NCBI GenBank assembly: GCA_937944885.1
Contig: CALFBB010000002.1
Location: 1 to 64,000, forward strand
DNA length: 64,000 bases
Source of the DNA: an uncultured cyanobacterium
Lineage (GTDB): Bacteria > Cyanobacteriota > Cyanobacteriia > Thermostichales > Thermostichaceae
Direction of reading: 5' to 3'
Shown piece by piece: positions 42,364 through 50,401 of the stretch. The stretch's first letter is position 1, and every line of letters starts with the position of its first letter. The notes below the pieces were generated by a model. It was not told the DNA's origin and searched no databases. It saw only the letters and a list, made by a program, of their open reading frames with translations. The translations under genes were made by a program, and so were the position numbers.

Positions 42364-43428
42364 TCAGCTCACTCGGGTGCGAAACTGACGGGCTGCTGTC
42401 AGTGCACCAAAGGGATCCCCTTTGTAAAGTCCGTAGTGCATCAGAGACATGCGCCGCAGACCCAGGCGCGAGACCTCAGCCAGCCAATCCGGTTGGCTCA
42501 TGATTTGAAAATCCTCTTGCACGGTGTCGGCTCGTCCACCACTGGGGTGTTTGTCTTTAATGGCCGGCTCGTAGTGGGCCAACATCAGGTTGCTGTGGAT
42601 GGGGGAAAACAACTGGCAACAAAGACGGATCTGTTCCGGGTTACCGGGATCCGGTGCGTTTAACTCCGGGTTAAATTCCCCCGTTCGCCGCTGGCGCATC
42701 GATTGGAAGGCGATCCCATCCATTTGGCTCATCATCTCAGCAAAGGGATCCACCATGCTGCGTCCGCTGCCCCGTTCCGGTTGATCAAAGGTGGCGATCC
42801 AGCCGCCCCAGCAGAGGGCCACCTGCGCTTCCGGCAACCGCTCCTTGATCACCTGCCGTGCCTTGAGAAGATTCTGCATCAAAGCCTGGTAGTAGGGAGC
42901 CGTCTCGCTGTTGTAGGTATCGGCAGGTACACGCCAGTAGGAAAACTCCGTAGCCAAGCTCCAGTCGGTGCGGCGGCCCTGGGGATTGGCTTGAGCCATG
43001 TAACCAGCCAGTTCCCCGACATCCTCCAGAAATTGCTCCGAGAGGTGGTACTCCCCGCAAGGGCGGGTGGTGTCATCTTCCCAGGTGATGATGTGCAGGC
43101 TGTAACCCCGCTCAAACCAGTCCGCCAGCCACCCGGCTTGGTGCCAATCCCGCCAGAAAGATAGATCCCCCCTCTTGTGGTCAAAGCTGTTCAGCCAACC
43201 ACTCAAAAAGTGGGGATCCCAGGCTTGGGCCACGGCTGCCACCTGCGGATCAGACTCTATTTCCCAAATGAACCGACCGGGATCCTCCCCAATACCCACC
43301 TGCCAGCCCAAGCCGCTCATTCTCTTACCCATGTCTAAACAAGCACTAGCCATCGCCATCGGTCCCAGAGCAGCCGCCCCCAGCTGTAAAAAGCGCCGCC
43401 GACTGTGTCTGATTCGCATGGCACCCAT
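42364..43428 (-). CDS. Tat-exported protein, possibly glycosidase-like (alpha/beta barrel)
   Basis: A 354-residue protein with a twin-arginine signal (RRRFLQLGAAALGPMAMASA), so it is probably exported folded. The mature part is Trp-rich and reads like an alpha/beta-barrel hydrolase: PHFLSGWLNSFDHKRGD, HIITWEDDTTRPCG, WSLATEFSYWRVP and GGWIATFDQ. The Glu/Asp-rich strand ends would suit a glycoside hydrolase of the GH26/GH39 kind, but I cannot name the family and the activity is conjecture. Its 5' end overlaps the 3' end of the polytopic membrane gene by 83 bp in another frame. Confidence 0.75.
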   Translation of the reverse strand: MGAMRIRHSRRRFLQLGAAALGPMAMASACLDMGKRMSGLGWQVGIGEDPGRFIWEIESDPQVAAVAQAWDPHFLSGWLNSFDHKRGDLSFWRDWHQAGWLADWFERGYSLHIITWEDDTTRPCGEYHLSEQFLEDVGELAGYMAQANPQGRRTDWSLATEFSYWRVPADTYNSETAPYYQALMQNLLKARQVIKERLPEAQVALCWGGWIATFDQPERGSGRSMVDPFAEMMSQMDGIAFQSMRQRRTGEFNPELNAPDPGNPEQIRLCCQLFSPIHSNLMLAHYEPAIKDKHPSGGRADTVQEDFQIMSQPDWLAEVSRLGLRRMSLMHYGLYKGDPFGALTAARQFRTRVS

Positions 43429-45028
43429 TCCCTTGCCGCATCAACAACCTTAAAGACCAAGACGGTGATCCCGGCAACGCAAAAGTAGATTCACCCTCCA
43501 CCAACCCGTAAACCTCAAGAAACCCAGGTAGTGAGCCAAAGGTTAGCTCCGGCCAAAATTGTAGCAGTCGATCCGACTGTCCTAAGGGATCCCCTAGCCC
43601 CGACAACAGCAGGTAATCGGTCCAGTCTTGGGGCTGTTGTAGGGCGAGGGCAAATTCGTACTGATGGGGCGTAATAAACAAACGTGGATCCCTGGCCCAG
43701 AAGATGGCCTCAAAATGCAGAGCATCATCCACAAGAACCCGCTCTTTGGGGAGTAGATGCTGGAATAGGTACTGCCCCACCTGTCGATGGGCTTGCCGTT
43801 GGGCCCGCCACGAGACCAGAAGCTCCTGCTGCCCTGGAGGCTGGGTGTCAAGCTCCGCCTGCGGTCGTAACCGTTGCCACAGCTCCTGTTCTTCTGGCAC
43901 CAAAAAACCTTGGTCAAGAACATAACCACCGCTAAACAAGCTGAGGAGCAGCACAACCGTAATCCCTAGCTTCTGCAAGCTGCTGACTCGGCTCCTGAGT
44001 CTTAAATAGGATCCCAACAGGAGCGGCATCAGCACCCAAAAGATCCCGAAGCGGCTCAGCTCCGGTACAAAAAGCCCCTGCCAGAAGGAAGCCAGAACCA
44101 TCACCAACGGCAATGCCCAACACAGAAGCCAGACCCAGCGCCCCCGACCGTAAGCAAGAAACGTCACCAACCCCAGCAGCACATAGGCAGGCACCACCGC
44201 CAACAGCCAGCGTCCCGTCTCCAATAGGCTATCCCACCCCCCTGCGGAGCGTAGCCAAGCTTGCCATTGGGGCAACCGCAACCCACTCCCGGGTTCGTAG
44301 GTAAAAGTCCAGGGATCCCCCTTGGCCAACCAGTTTATATACAGCCAGCCCAGGATCAGCACCACACTCATGAAGCTGACCACCAACACCGCTGTAGCCC
44401 GGAAACCCCAAGCTTCTCGCCATAGGGCCACCACCACCAGCAAGATCATCCACGGCAGCAGCCACCAACTTTCCCAACGCAGCAGCATCAAAGGGGATAA
44501 CCCCAGACCCAGGAGCACCAGTCGTAGGTTTAGGGGCAAAGATCCGCCGAGGAATGCCTGCTGAGGGTTCTGGTAGCTCAGAGGTAGAAGCAGGAGCATA
44601 TTGAAGCTGAGCAATCCCGCCGTTGCGGCCCAACTGGGGCTGCGCAACAGCATCAAACCCAAGCTGGGCTGTACAACCATGAGCATTCCCCATAGCCAGC
44701 GCCACCCTACTCCCACCGGCAGCTGAGCCAACAGTTGCCACCACCACACCACTACCACCGTTCCCAGCAGCAGTTGCAACAGCAGCGGCGATCCGAGAAT
44801 AGCTGTCCCCAACACCAATAGAGGCGGAAAACTCACCCCCACAGTCGTTAAACGGGGATCCGGACCCATTGCTGCTACGGATCCCTTGTAGCCTAGAAAT
44901 TGCAGCTCCAGACTCACCCACCCCCAGCCCCAGAGCAGTCCCAGCAAAACCAGTCCCAGGAGTACAAACGGAATAGCAGTAGAACGCAAAAATCGAAAGG
45001 AGCTCTTAAGTGGTGTTGCCGGAAACAT
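43346..45028 (-). CDS. Polytopic membrane protein, possible GT-C-type glycosyltransferase
   Basis: A 560-residue protein with about 11 hydrophobic segments (residues about 15-370) and a C-terminal soluble domain (about 380-525). The layout (many spans, then a mixed alpha/beta domain with RVLVDDALHFEAIFWARDPR) resembles GT-C or ArnT/GT39-like lipid-sugar transferases, but the catalytic acidic pair in the first loop is not obvious. The last 35 or so residues (from LLMRQGNG) look unlike a protein end and lie inside the next gene, suggesting a lost stop codon. It probably lies in the cytoplasmic membrane. Function unproven. Confidence 0.72.
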   Translation of the reverse strand: MFPATPLKSSFRFLRSTAIPFVLLGLVLLGLLWGWGWVSLELQFLGYKGSVAAMGPDPRLTTVGVSFPPLLVLGTAILGSPLLLQLLLGTVVVVWWWQLLAQLPVGVGWRWLWGMLMVVQPSLGLMLLRSPSWAATAGLLSFNMLLLLPLSYQNPQQAFLGGSLPLNLRLVLLGLGLSPLMLLRWESWWLLPWMILLVVVALWREAWGFRATAVLVVSFMSVVLILGWLYINWLAKGDPWTFTYEPGSGLRLPQWQAWLRSAGGWDSLLETGRWLLAVVPAYVLLGLVTFLAYGRGRWVWLLCWALPLVMVLASFWQGLFVPELSRFGIFWVLMPLLLGSYLRLRSRVSSLQKLGITVVLLLSLFSGGYVLDQGFLVPEEQELWQRLRPQAELDTQPPGQQELLVSWRAQRQAHRQVGQYLFQHLLPKERVLVDDALHFEAIFWARDPRLFITPHQYEFALALQQPQDWTDYLLLSGLGDPLGQSDRLLQFWPELTFGSLPGFLEVYGLVEGESTFALPGSPSWSLRLLMRQGNGCHANQTQSAALFTAGGGCSGTDGDG

Positions 45029-45134
45029 TTTATCCTGAAATAGGGATAGGGAAGTATCTCGATAGAATATCCCTAATCAACCCGAGCGCCAACCCTCAGA
45101 GATTGGCTGCTGTAGCAGAGATTAGCCCTTCACC

Positions 45135-45392
45135 CTATTGCTGCAAGTCTGCAAGGATTGCTGCCTCTAAATCTTTATTCTCCATGCGAATCGTCAAACG
45201 AGGTAGGCGTAGGGAGGCCGTAATCCGACCCCCAGGAAAATCCAGCCACACTAGCTGATAAAACTGGCGACAGCGACCGCCATATCGCTCCGCAAGAGCT
45301 GCAAGTTCACCGTAGGTGAGCAACCGGCTCAAACTTACATCCGTTACCCAGCTACCGCCGCATTCCCGCCGCCGAGAAATTTGAATGGGCAT
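45135..45392 (-). CDS. Small unknown protein downstream of the V4R gene, 85 aa
   Basis: An 85-residue basic protein. It has the stretches SRLLTYGELAALAERYGGRCRQ and FYQLVWLDFPGGRITASL, followed by a charged helix (MENKDLEAAILADLQQ). The mixture suggests a small folded domain; I do not recognise it. It follows the V4R-domain gene on the same strand after a 63-bp AT-rich spacer that holds short direct repeats, so cotranscription is plausible. No strong ribosome site precedes the ATG. Confidence 0.5.
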   Translation of the reverse strand: MPIQISRRRECGGSWVTDVSLSRLLTYGELAALAERYGGRCRQFYQLVWLDFPGGRITASLRLPRLTIRMENKDLEAAILADLQQ

Positions 45393-45429
45393 TCTTAATT
45401 GGGACTTAATAATTAGGACTTAATTAAGT

Positions 45430-45453
45430 TAATCAAGTAATCAAGTAATCAAG
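45430..45453. repeat. Three tandem copies of TAATCAAG
   Basis: A perfect 8-bp microsatellite directly after the V4R-gene stop, followed by two copies of GGACTTAAT (45402-45425 region) before the next gene. It lies between two genes that look cotranscribed, so copy-number change could alter their spacing by steps of 8 bp. Confidence 0.6.
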
Positions 45454-45455
45454 AC

Positions 45456-46697
45456 TTACGACCGCTGGGCATAAAATTCACACCACGGATCCCCTTTTTC
45501 TCGGGCTTTCACCTCCGCCCCTCCGAAAAGACCGTTCCGCTGGAATAGCCGATGGTAAAGCGCCTCATCCAAGACAGGCTTTTGCTGGATGTGCCCGTTA
45601 TAAACAACATTCATGATGGCCGGCACAGCCCCCTGGGCAAAGTAACAGCTGGGTTGGTCAGCAGAGGGGTAAGAAGCCAGGAAGTAGCTGGTCTCATAAT
45701 TACCGTCAATGGCCACACGACAAGATGTATTACTGATTACCTCTAACGCTTGCCACCGCCCCCATCCCAAACTACTGGCAACAGCATAGGCACCGTGAAC
45801 CCAATCCGTATCGGTATTTAGCATTGGGCCAACTACCGTCTCCCATTCCAGAGATTCCATGATGTTGCCAAAGGTGTAGAAGACACAAACATGGCCGGAC
45901 TCGCGGATTAAGTCCTGGCCAATCCCCAAAAGCTGAGGATCCAGCTTTTGCAGTTCATCCAGGAAGCGATATTGAATGCGGTTGTAGTAATTGGCCGGCA
46001 TCCGTGTCAGCAGCACGTTGAAGGCACGAATTTGACCTTTGTCATCCCCCTCTAGAGGCAAACTCCAGAGCGCCTCATTGACGACATCGTAATTAACACT
46101 GGTTTGGGGCAGGGGCAAAGGAGCAGGTTGCTCGATGAGCTTGCCCATTTGTGGACTAGGCGTGAGCTGGCGACGTACCGGTGCTCGCGTTACCTGAATG
46201 CGGCAGGACCCTTGACGGGTTACCGCCACACAGCGGGTTTCCTCAGCTACATAGGTCCCTAACTCGGCAAATGTGGCATCTAAGGCAGCGGCTACATAGC
46301 CCACCGCCATGTGATCAATGGGCTTAGTGCGGTTCACCTGCTCGCCATACTTCCCTAGCCAGCCTGTGGCGTAGTGGGAGTTGGCCAATTCCACCTCCCC
46401 CCCTCCCTCAGTGACTTCGAAGTTAAGCTGACCAAAGCCCAAAAAGCTAAACATCCGGGCCGCTGTGGCCAGTCGCTCTGCTGCTGTCTCTATCCCAAGG
46501 GTAACAAAGGCATTTTTCAGCAGACTGTAGAAGATTTCCTGCGCGGAGGTCTGCAGAATACTCACACCATCAATCCAATCCGGATCTTCAATGGTTTGCT
46601 GCAAGAACAGATTGTAGTGGTGACAGTGAAAGATCACTGGCTCGTTAAACAAGCCAACCAGCTTGCGGAGGCGATCGATCTGTAGGTGCGAAAACAT
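45456..46697 (-). CDS. Tandem V4R-domain protein
   Basis: A 413-residue protein that I read as two V4R (vinyl-4-reductase/TRAPP-like) domains. In the first half, LGFGQLNFEVTEGGGEVELA, a central HMAVGYVAAALDATF helix and the Cys-containing hairpin EETRCVAVTRQGSCRIQV follow the V4R pattern. The second half repeats it: LGWGRWQALEVISNTSCRVA, PSCYFAQGAVPAIMNVVY and the closing GDPWCEF. V4R domains bind small molecules, including tetrapyrroles, and serve as regulators or assembly factors. Synechocystis V4R proteins in the slr0144-slr0152 cluster are linked to photosystem II assembly. GGAGG precedes the ATG. Function here is inferred. Confidence 0.75.
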   Translation of the reverse strand: MFSHLQIDRLRKLVGLFNEPVIFHCHHYNLFLQQTIEDPDWIDGVSILQTSAQEIFYSLLKNAFVTLGIETAAERLATAARMFSFLGFGQLNFEVTEGGGEVELANSHYATGWLGKYGEQVNRTKPIDHMAVGYVAAALDATFAELGTYVAEETRCVAVTRQGSCRIQVTRAPVRRQLTPSPQMGKLIEQPAPLPLPQTSVNYDVVNEALWSLPLEGDDKGQIRAFNVLLTRMPANYYNRIQYRFLDELQKLDPQLLGIGQDLIRESGHVCVFYTFGNIMESLEWETVVGPMLNTDTDWVHGAYAVASSLGWGRWQALEVISNTSCRVAIDGNYETSYFLASYPSADQPSCYFAQGAVPAIMNVVYNGHIQQKPVLDEALYHRLFQRNGLFGGAEVKAREKGDPWCEFYAQRS

Positions 46698-46797
46698 TTT
46701 TTCCTCCCCTACCCGGGTGAGTCAACCATGGATGAATCAATATGGATCAATCGATAAGGATCAAAAAGATCTGCCATAGGGATGACGAAAAAGAAAC

Positions 46798-47292
46798 CTA
46801 GGGAAGGGCAATGGGGAGACGCTCGGTCCCTAGTATGTCCGCCACAGCCTTGTAGAGAATGCGCACCTCCTGTTCATTTAACTCCCCTTTCTCCAGCCGC
46901 TCCCGGTGTAGACCTGTTTTCAAAGACAGCCGCAATGTAACAAAGTTGGGATCCGGAGCATAGCGGCGAGCATAGTTCAACAAAAGTTTTGCCGTCGAGA
47001 CAGCCTGATCTTGCACAGGGGGCAGTAGCGGCTTCCCATCCACCAAAATGGCATTGATGCGCTCAAGCACCAGCTTGAGGTTGGTACTACTCTTGGTGAG
47101 GAGCAAGACAAAGTAAGGGGTTTTACTGAAAGCTTTGATTACTAGCCGCACTTCCGCTGAGCCTGCTAGCAGATAGTCTGCCTCTGAGGCAGAACCCACC
47201 ACTTGGCAAACCCGATTGTTCGCTCGCAATAGGTCACTGGCATAGGTCCCTAGAGAATCGAGAGCAGCCTTCTCCAAACTGTCGCTACTCAA
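46798..47292 (-). CDS. Possible roadblock/LC7-like small protein upstream of the V4R gene
   Basis: A 164-residue protein read from TTG 47292. The central part (EVRLVIKAFSKTPYFVLLLT then NLKLVLERINAIL) resembles the last strands and helix of roadblock/LC7 domains, with a helical C-terminal extension (LSLKTGLHRERLEKGELNE). The first half of a roadblock fold is short or absent, so the match is partial. The start is odd. A strong AGGAGG serves an ATG at 47308 that opens only seven codons in another frame and ends just inside this gene (see 47285-47308). The gene lies 100 bp upstream of the V4R gene on the same strand. Confidence 0.6.
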   Translation of the reverse strand: MSSDSLEKAALDSLGTYASDLLRANNRVCQVVGSASEADYLLAGSAEVRLVIKAFSKTPYFVLLLTKSSTNLKLVLERINAILVDGKPLLPPVQDQAVSTAKLLLNYARRYAPDPNFVTLRLSLKTGLHRERLEKGELNEQEVRILYKAVADILGTERLPIALP

Positions 47293-47308
47293 GTGTTCTT
47301 ACCGGCAT
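47285..47308 (-). other. Seven-codon leader frame with strong ribosome site overlapping the next start
   Basis: AGGAGGAG at 47313-47320 (minus strand) is optimally placed for the ATG at 47308. That frame reads MPVRTLE and stops at TAG (47287-47285), 5 bp inside the downstream frame that starts at TTG 47292. Deleting one base would fuse the leader to the downstream protein. This is either a translational-coupling leader or a single-base frameshift in the gene (or the assembly). Confidence 0.6.
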
Positions 47309-47918
47309 TTGACTCCTCCTGGTACAATCACCTGACAATTCTTAATCTTATTTTTGTTGTCTATATCAGGCAAGATTTTATTTATAGAATAAAACAGAAT
47401 GAATACTTCTGTTTCCTGAATCCAAGACAAGTTGTTCAGGGTAATCTATGTTGATTGGGTTTCAGCTCACAGATACAGTCCTTCCTCACTTGATACAAGC
47501 TCGTGCACCTAATCCTTTTGCTAAGAAGAAAGCAGGATCCTGTCTGAACACTCTCAGAACACGACTGCAGCTATTCTTCCTGTTCTGTAGTGCTTTAGGA
47601 AAGGTCTAGATAGATAATTAGCTTAATGAGGATAATACTGGAAAGAGAGGCTGAAACTCCTGTAAGTCTCCTATTATTTACATAGTAATCCAAGGTCTGT
47701 TCTGTAATATAAACTTGTCCTGCTCGCAACTCTTGAAAGATTCTTAAGAGGAAGAGGGTTAGTCCGTATGTTTACAGAGACCCTCGAGAAAATTAGGGTA
47801 CGATTCCCTTGCAATGAGGGTCCTACGTCTTTTCGCTTATGCTCATTCAGCACAATCCCCGATGGAGTCTTCTTGTCTAAGTTGAGATCATAGGGAAGTC
47901 TTCAAGAAGGATCCCTAG
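47309..47918. other. AT-rich divergent spacer
   Basis: This 610-bp spacer between the roadblock-like gene and the cupin gene is richer in A/T than its surroundings. I see no tRNA, terminator or convincing small gene. It should contain promoters for both directions. Confidence 0.4.
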
Positions 47919-48326
47919 ATGTTGCAGGCTATGAACAAGGTCGAAGTTGTCTCCCCGGTCCTAGAGCTATTGCCTTCTCCTTCCTGTGATGCTCCTACCG
48001 TTCGCCCCTGGGGGATGTTTTGCGTTCTGGAGGAGGGGCCGACGTACAAGATTAAGCGCCTTGAGGTTCAACCAGGCCACCGTCTTAGCTTGCAGATGCA
48101 CCATCACCGCAGTGAACATTGGATTGTTGTCCGAGGCACGGCCCGAGTTACCCGCGGCGATGAAGTGGTATTGCTAACCGCCAACCAGTCTACCTATATC
48201 CCTCCTTGTACTCCCCATCGGCTGGAAAACCCTGGCAGGATCCCGCTGGTGGTCATTGAGGTGCAAAACGGGCAATATCTAGGGGAAGATGATATCGTCC
48301 GCTTTCAGGATGATTATAATCGCTAA
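47919..48326 (+). CDS. Cupin, mannose-6-phosphate isomerase type II-like
   Basis: A 135-residue cupin matching the C-terminal isomerase domain of bifunctional ManC/AlgA proteins: RPWGMFCVLEEG, then YKIKRLEVQPGHRLSLQMHHHRSEHW with the metal-binding His cluster and Glu, and IPPCTPHRLENPG with a further His. It would interconvert mannose-6-P and fructose-6-P and so supply GDP-mannose. The separate isomerase domain without the guanylyltransferase half is common in cyanobacteria. It precedes the BcsB-like and glycosyltransferase genes by 80 bp, so a role in exopolysaccharide is likely. Confidence 0.88.
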   Translation: MLQAMNKVEVVSPVLELLPSPSCDAPTVRPWGMFCVLEEGPTYKIKRLEVQPGHRLSLQMHHHRSEHWIVVRGTARVTRGDEVVLLTANQSTYIPPCTPHRLENPGRIPLVVIEVQNGQYLGEDDIVRFQDDYNR

Positions 48327-48406
48327 ATGGGATCCCACTGCAGCAGCCGAGGATACTTAAGGTTGTTGGTGTTAAGTGTTGTTGGTGTTAAGTAAAGAGG
48401 GCGAGG

Positions 48407-50347
48407 ATGCGCAACTCACGGCTGTACTGGGGTCTGCTGGCTACTGGTTTATTTTGGGGAGGAGGAGCTGAAGCAGCAGAAATTGTCCTGCTCCAGTCTC
48501 TTGGCTATACTCGTCCGATTGTCCTGGAGGGAGTCACTCCAGAGTTGAATCTGGCCATTCCTGCTCCTAACGGTGGAGTTGATCCTGCCACCAGCTTTGT
48601 GCGGCTGCGCCTTGAGCCTTCGCCGGTGCTGGGTCCGTCCTCTAGCGTGCGGGTGTCCATCAATCAAGAGCCGGTGGCGGTACTGCCGGCTGAGCAGCTG
48701 CAGAGCAACCCAGTAGTACAGGTACCTATCCCCGCTTTGCCCCCTGGTGAGCGTTTTATTAACCTATCCCTGCAGCCTTTTTTGACCATTAGCGGTGATG
48801 TCTGCCAAGATACCCGCACCAACAACCTGTTTCTCAAGGTAGGGCAGGACAGTTTTTTTCAGGTGGTACCCCGGGTTGCCGATAGCACTGTGGCCGATTT
48901 CTTTCGCCCACTTTACCCGCAACTCAGTCTGGTAGTCCCTGCTACTTTCAGCCCTGAGTCTGCGCAAGCAGCCCTCTGGCTTTACAGCCTACTGGCCCAT
49001 CAGTTTCCGCAAACTCCGATCTTCTGGACCAAGGGCTCTGCCAAGGGTGCACAGGTGGTTCTGGAGCCGGCGGACTTTACCCCCCAGCTGCAGTACGGGT
49101 CCACTCAGGAGGGCCCTCGCCTGCGGGTGGCTGCTCGTCCAGAGGCTATCCGTGCTCTCATGGCCGAGTGGCAGCGCCCAGGTCTTTTGAGCCGTTCTGT
49201 CCAAGTAAACGTAGCACCTGCTGAGGAAGCAGTACCCCTGGAGAATCGCCTTAGCCTGCACCAGTTGGGATTTAGGGATCCCATTTTGCGGGGGGTGGGC
49301 ACACAATCTTTGATTTTGAACGTTGATCTGGCGCAGTTTGGGGGGCGGCCACAGGATCTCAGTTTTCACCTGGATGCAGTGATGACCCCTGTGGAGAGTG
49401 CAACTGGGGATCGGCTGAATGGTCAGGTGTTTTGGAATGGAGCTTTGGTGCAAGCTTACCATTTGACGGGACGTAGCCGACTGCAGGAATCGCTACTTCT
49501 GCCTACCGATTTGCTGCGTCGCACCAATACCTTGGAGTTGCGCTTTGACTATGCCCTTAGCCAGGGCAACTGCCGGGGAACCGTGCCCTCTTTTATGATG
49601 CAGGTGAGGTCAGAAAACTCCGGCTTTCTTTGGAGTAGATACACAGCTCCCACCGGAGAATTGCAGGAGATCCCTGCCCTTCTGCAGGGATCCGGTCAGT
49701 TGCTTTTAGAGGACCTGGAGCTGCTGCCCAGTGCTGCCTATCTGTTGGGATCCTTGAGTCGGCTCTCAGCTCAGCCCCTCTTGCCCACCCTAAAACTGCT
49801 TTCTGGAGAAGTTGTCTCTCCCGCTTCGTTAGGGCAAGCCCGTTGGTCGGTAATTGTGGCAGCACCGGATCAGGTGCAACTCAATACCCCGATCCGTTTG
49901 GGATCCCAGTTTGAGATTCTCAATCCTCTCAATCAACAGGCAGTGCTGGCTGTTCAGCCCCAAGATGAACTGGGCCTGTTGCAGTATGTTTTGGTGAATA
50001 GTAGGCCTACCCTTTGGCTTTCTTGGTGGGGTGCTAACCCGGCGATTGCAGAGCGCTTGAGCCGTTCCCTTGCCGATCCCCGTACCCTAGCTGCTAGGCA
50101 GATGCAAGGAAATGTGGTGACTGCCTATGCAGCAGCTGTAGATCTCACTCGGCTACAAAGCTGGGATCTGACCGGCCAGACCTACCGCGTGCGCTACCTA
50201 GGGCAATGGAACTGGCGGCTGCTCCTGTGGCGATATCGGTTTCTGCTGGTGATTGCCGTGGCGCTCGCGGGGGCAAGCTTAGCTTGGGGGCTGTATCGCC
50301 GGCTGGGGCAATCGCCGCAAGTCCCTCTTCCTCCAACTGGACAGTAA
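48407..50347 (+). CDS. BcsB-like exopolysaccharide synthesis subunit
   Basis: A 646-residue protein with a signal peptide (about residues 1-24, ending EAAE), a large beta-rich periplasmic part and one C-terminal membrane helix (about 610-632) followed by a short basic tail. This is the layout of BcsB, which sits on the cellulose synthase BcsA and guides the polymer through the periplasm. Blocks such as SLGYTRPIVLEGVTPELNLAI and LRLEPSPVLGPSSSVRVSIN fit the BcsB family. A glycosyltransferase gene follows 54 bp downstream, so the two probably form a synthase pair. The polymer is unknown. Confidence 0.85.
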   Translation: MRNSRLYWGLLATGLFWGGGAEAAEIVLLQSLGYTRPIVLEGVTPELNLAIPAPNGGVDPATSFVRLRLEPSPVLGPSSSVRVSINQEPVAVLPAEQLQSNPVVQVPIPALPPGERFINLSLQPFLTISGDVCQDTRTNNLFLKVGQDSFFQVVPRVADSTVADFFRPLYPQLSLVVPATFSPESAQAALWLYSLLAHQFPQTPIFWTKGSAKGAQVVLEPADFTPQLQYGSTQEGPRLRVAARPEAIRALMAEWQRPGLLSRSVQVNVAPAEEAVPLENRLSLHQLGFRDPILRGVGTQSLILNVDLAQFGGRPQDLSFHLDAVMTPVESATGDRLNGQVFWNGALVQAYHLTGRSRLQESLLLPTDLLRRTNTLELRFDYALSQGNCRGTVPSFMMQVRSENSGFLWSRYTAPTGELQEIPALLQGSGQLLLEDLELLPSAAYLLGSLSRLSAQPLLPTLKLLSGEVVSPASLGQARWSVIVAAPDQVQLNTPIRLGSQFEILNPLNQQAVLAVQPQDELGLLQYVLVNSRPTLWLSWWGANPAIAERLSRSLADPRTLAARQMQGNVVTAYAAAVDLTRLQSWDLTGQTYRVRYLGQWNWRLLLWRYRFLLVIAVALAGASLAWGLYRRLGQSPQVPLPPTGQ

Positions 50348-50401
50348 GGGCTGTGGGATCGGCTGGTAGCCTGTTGCTTTTTCCCACAACTCCAGTGTCA
50401 G

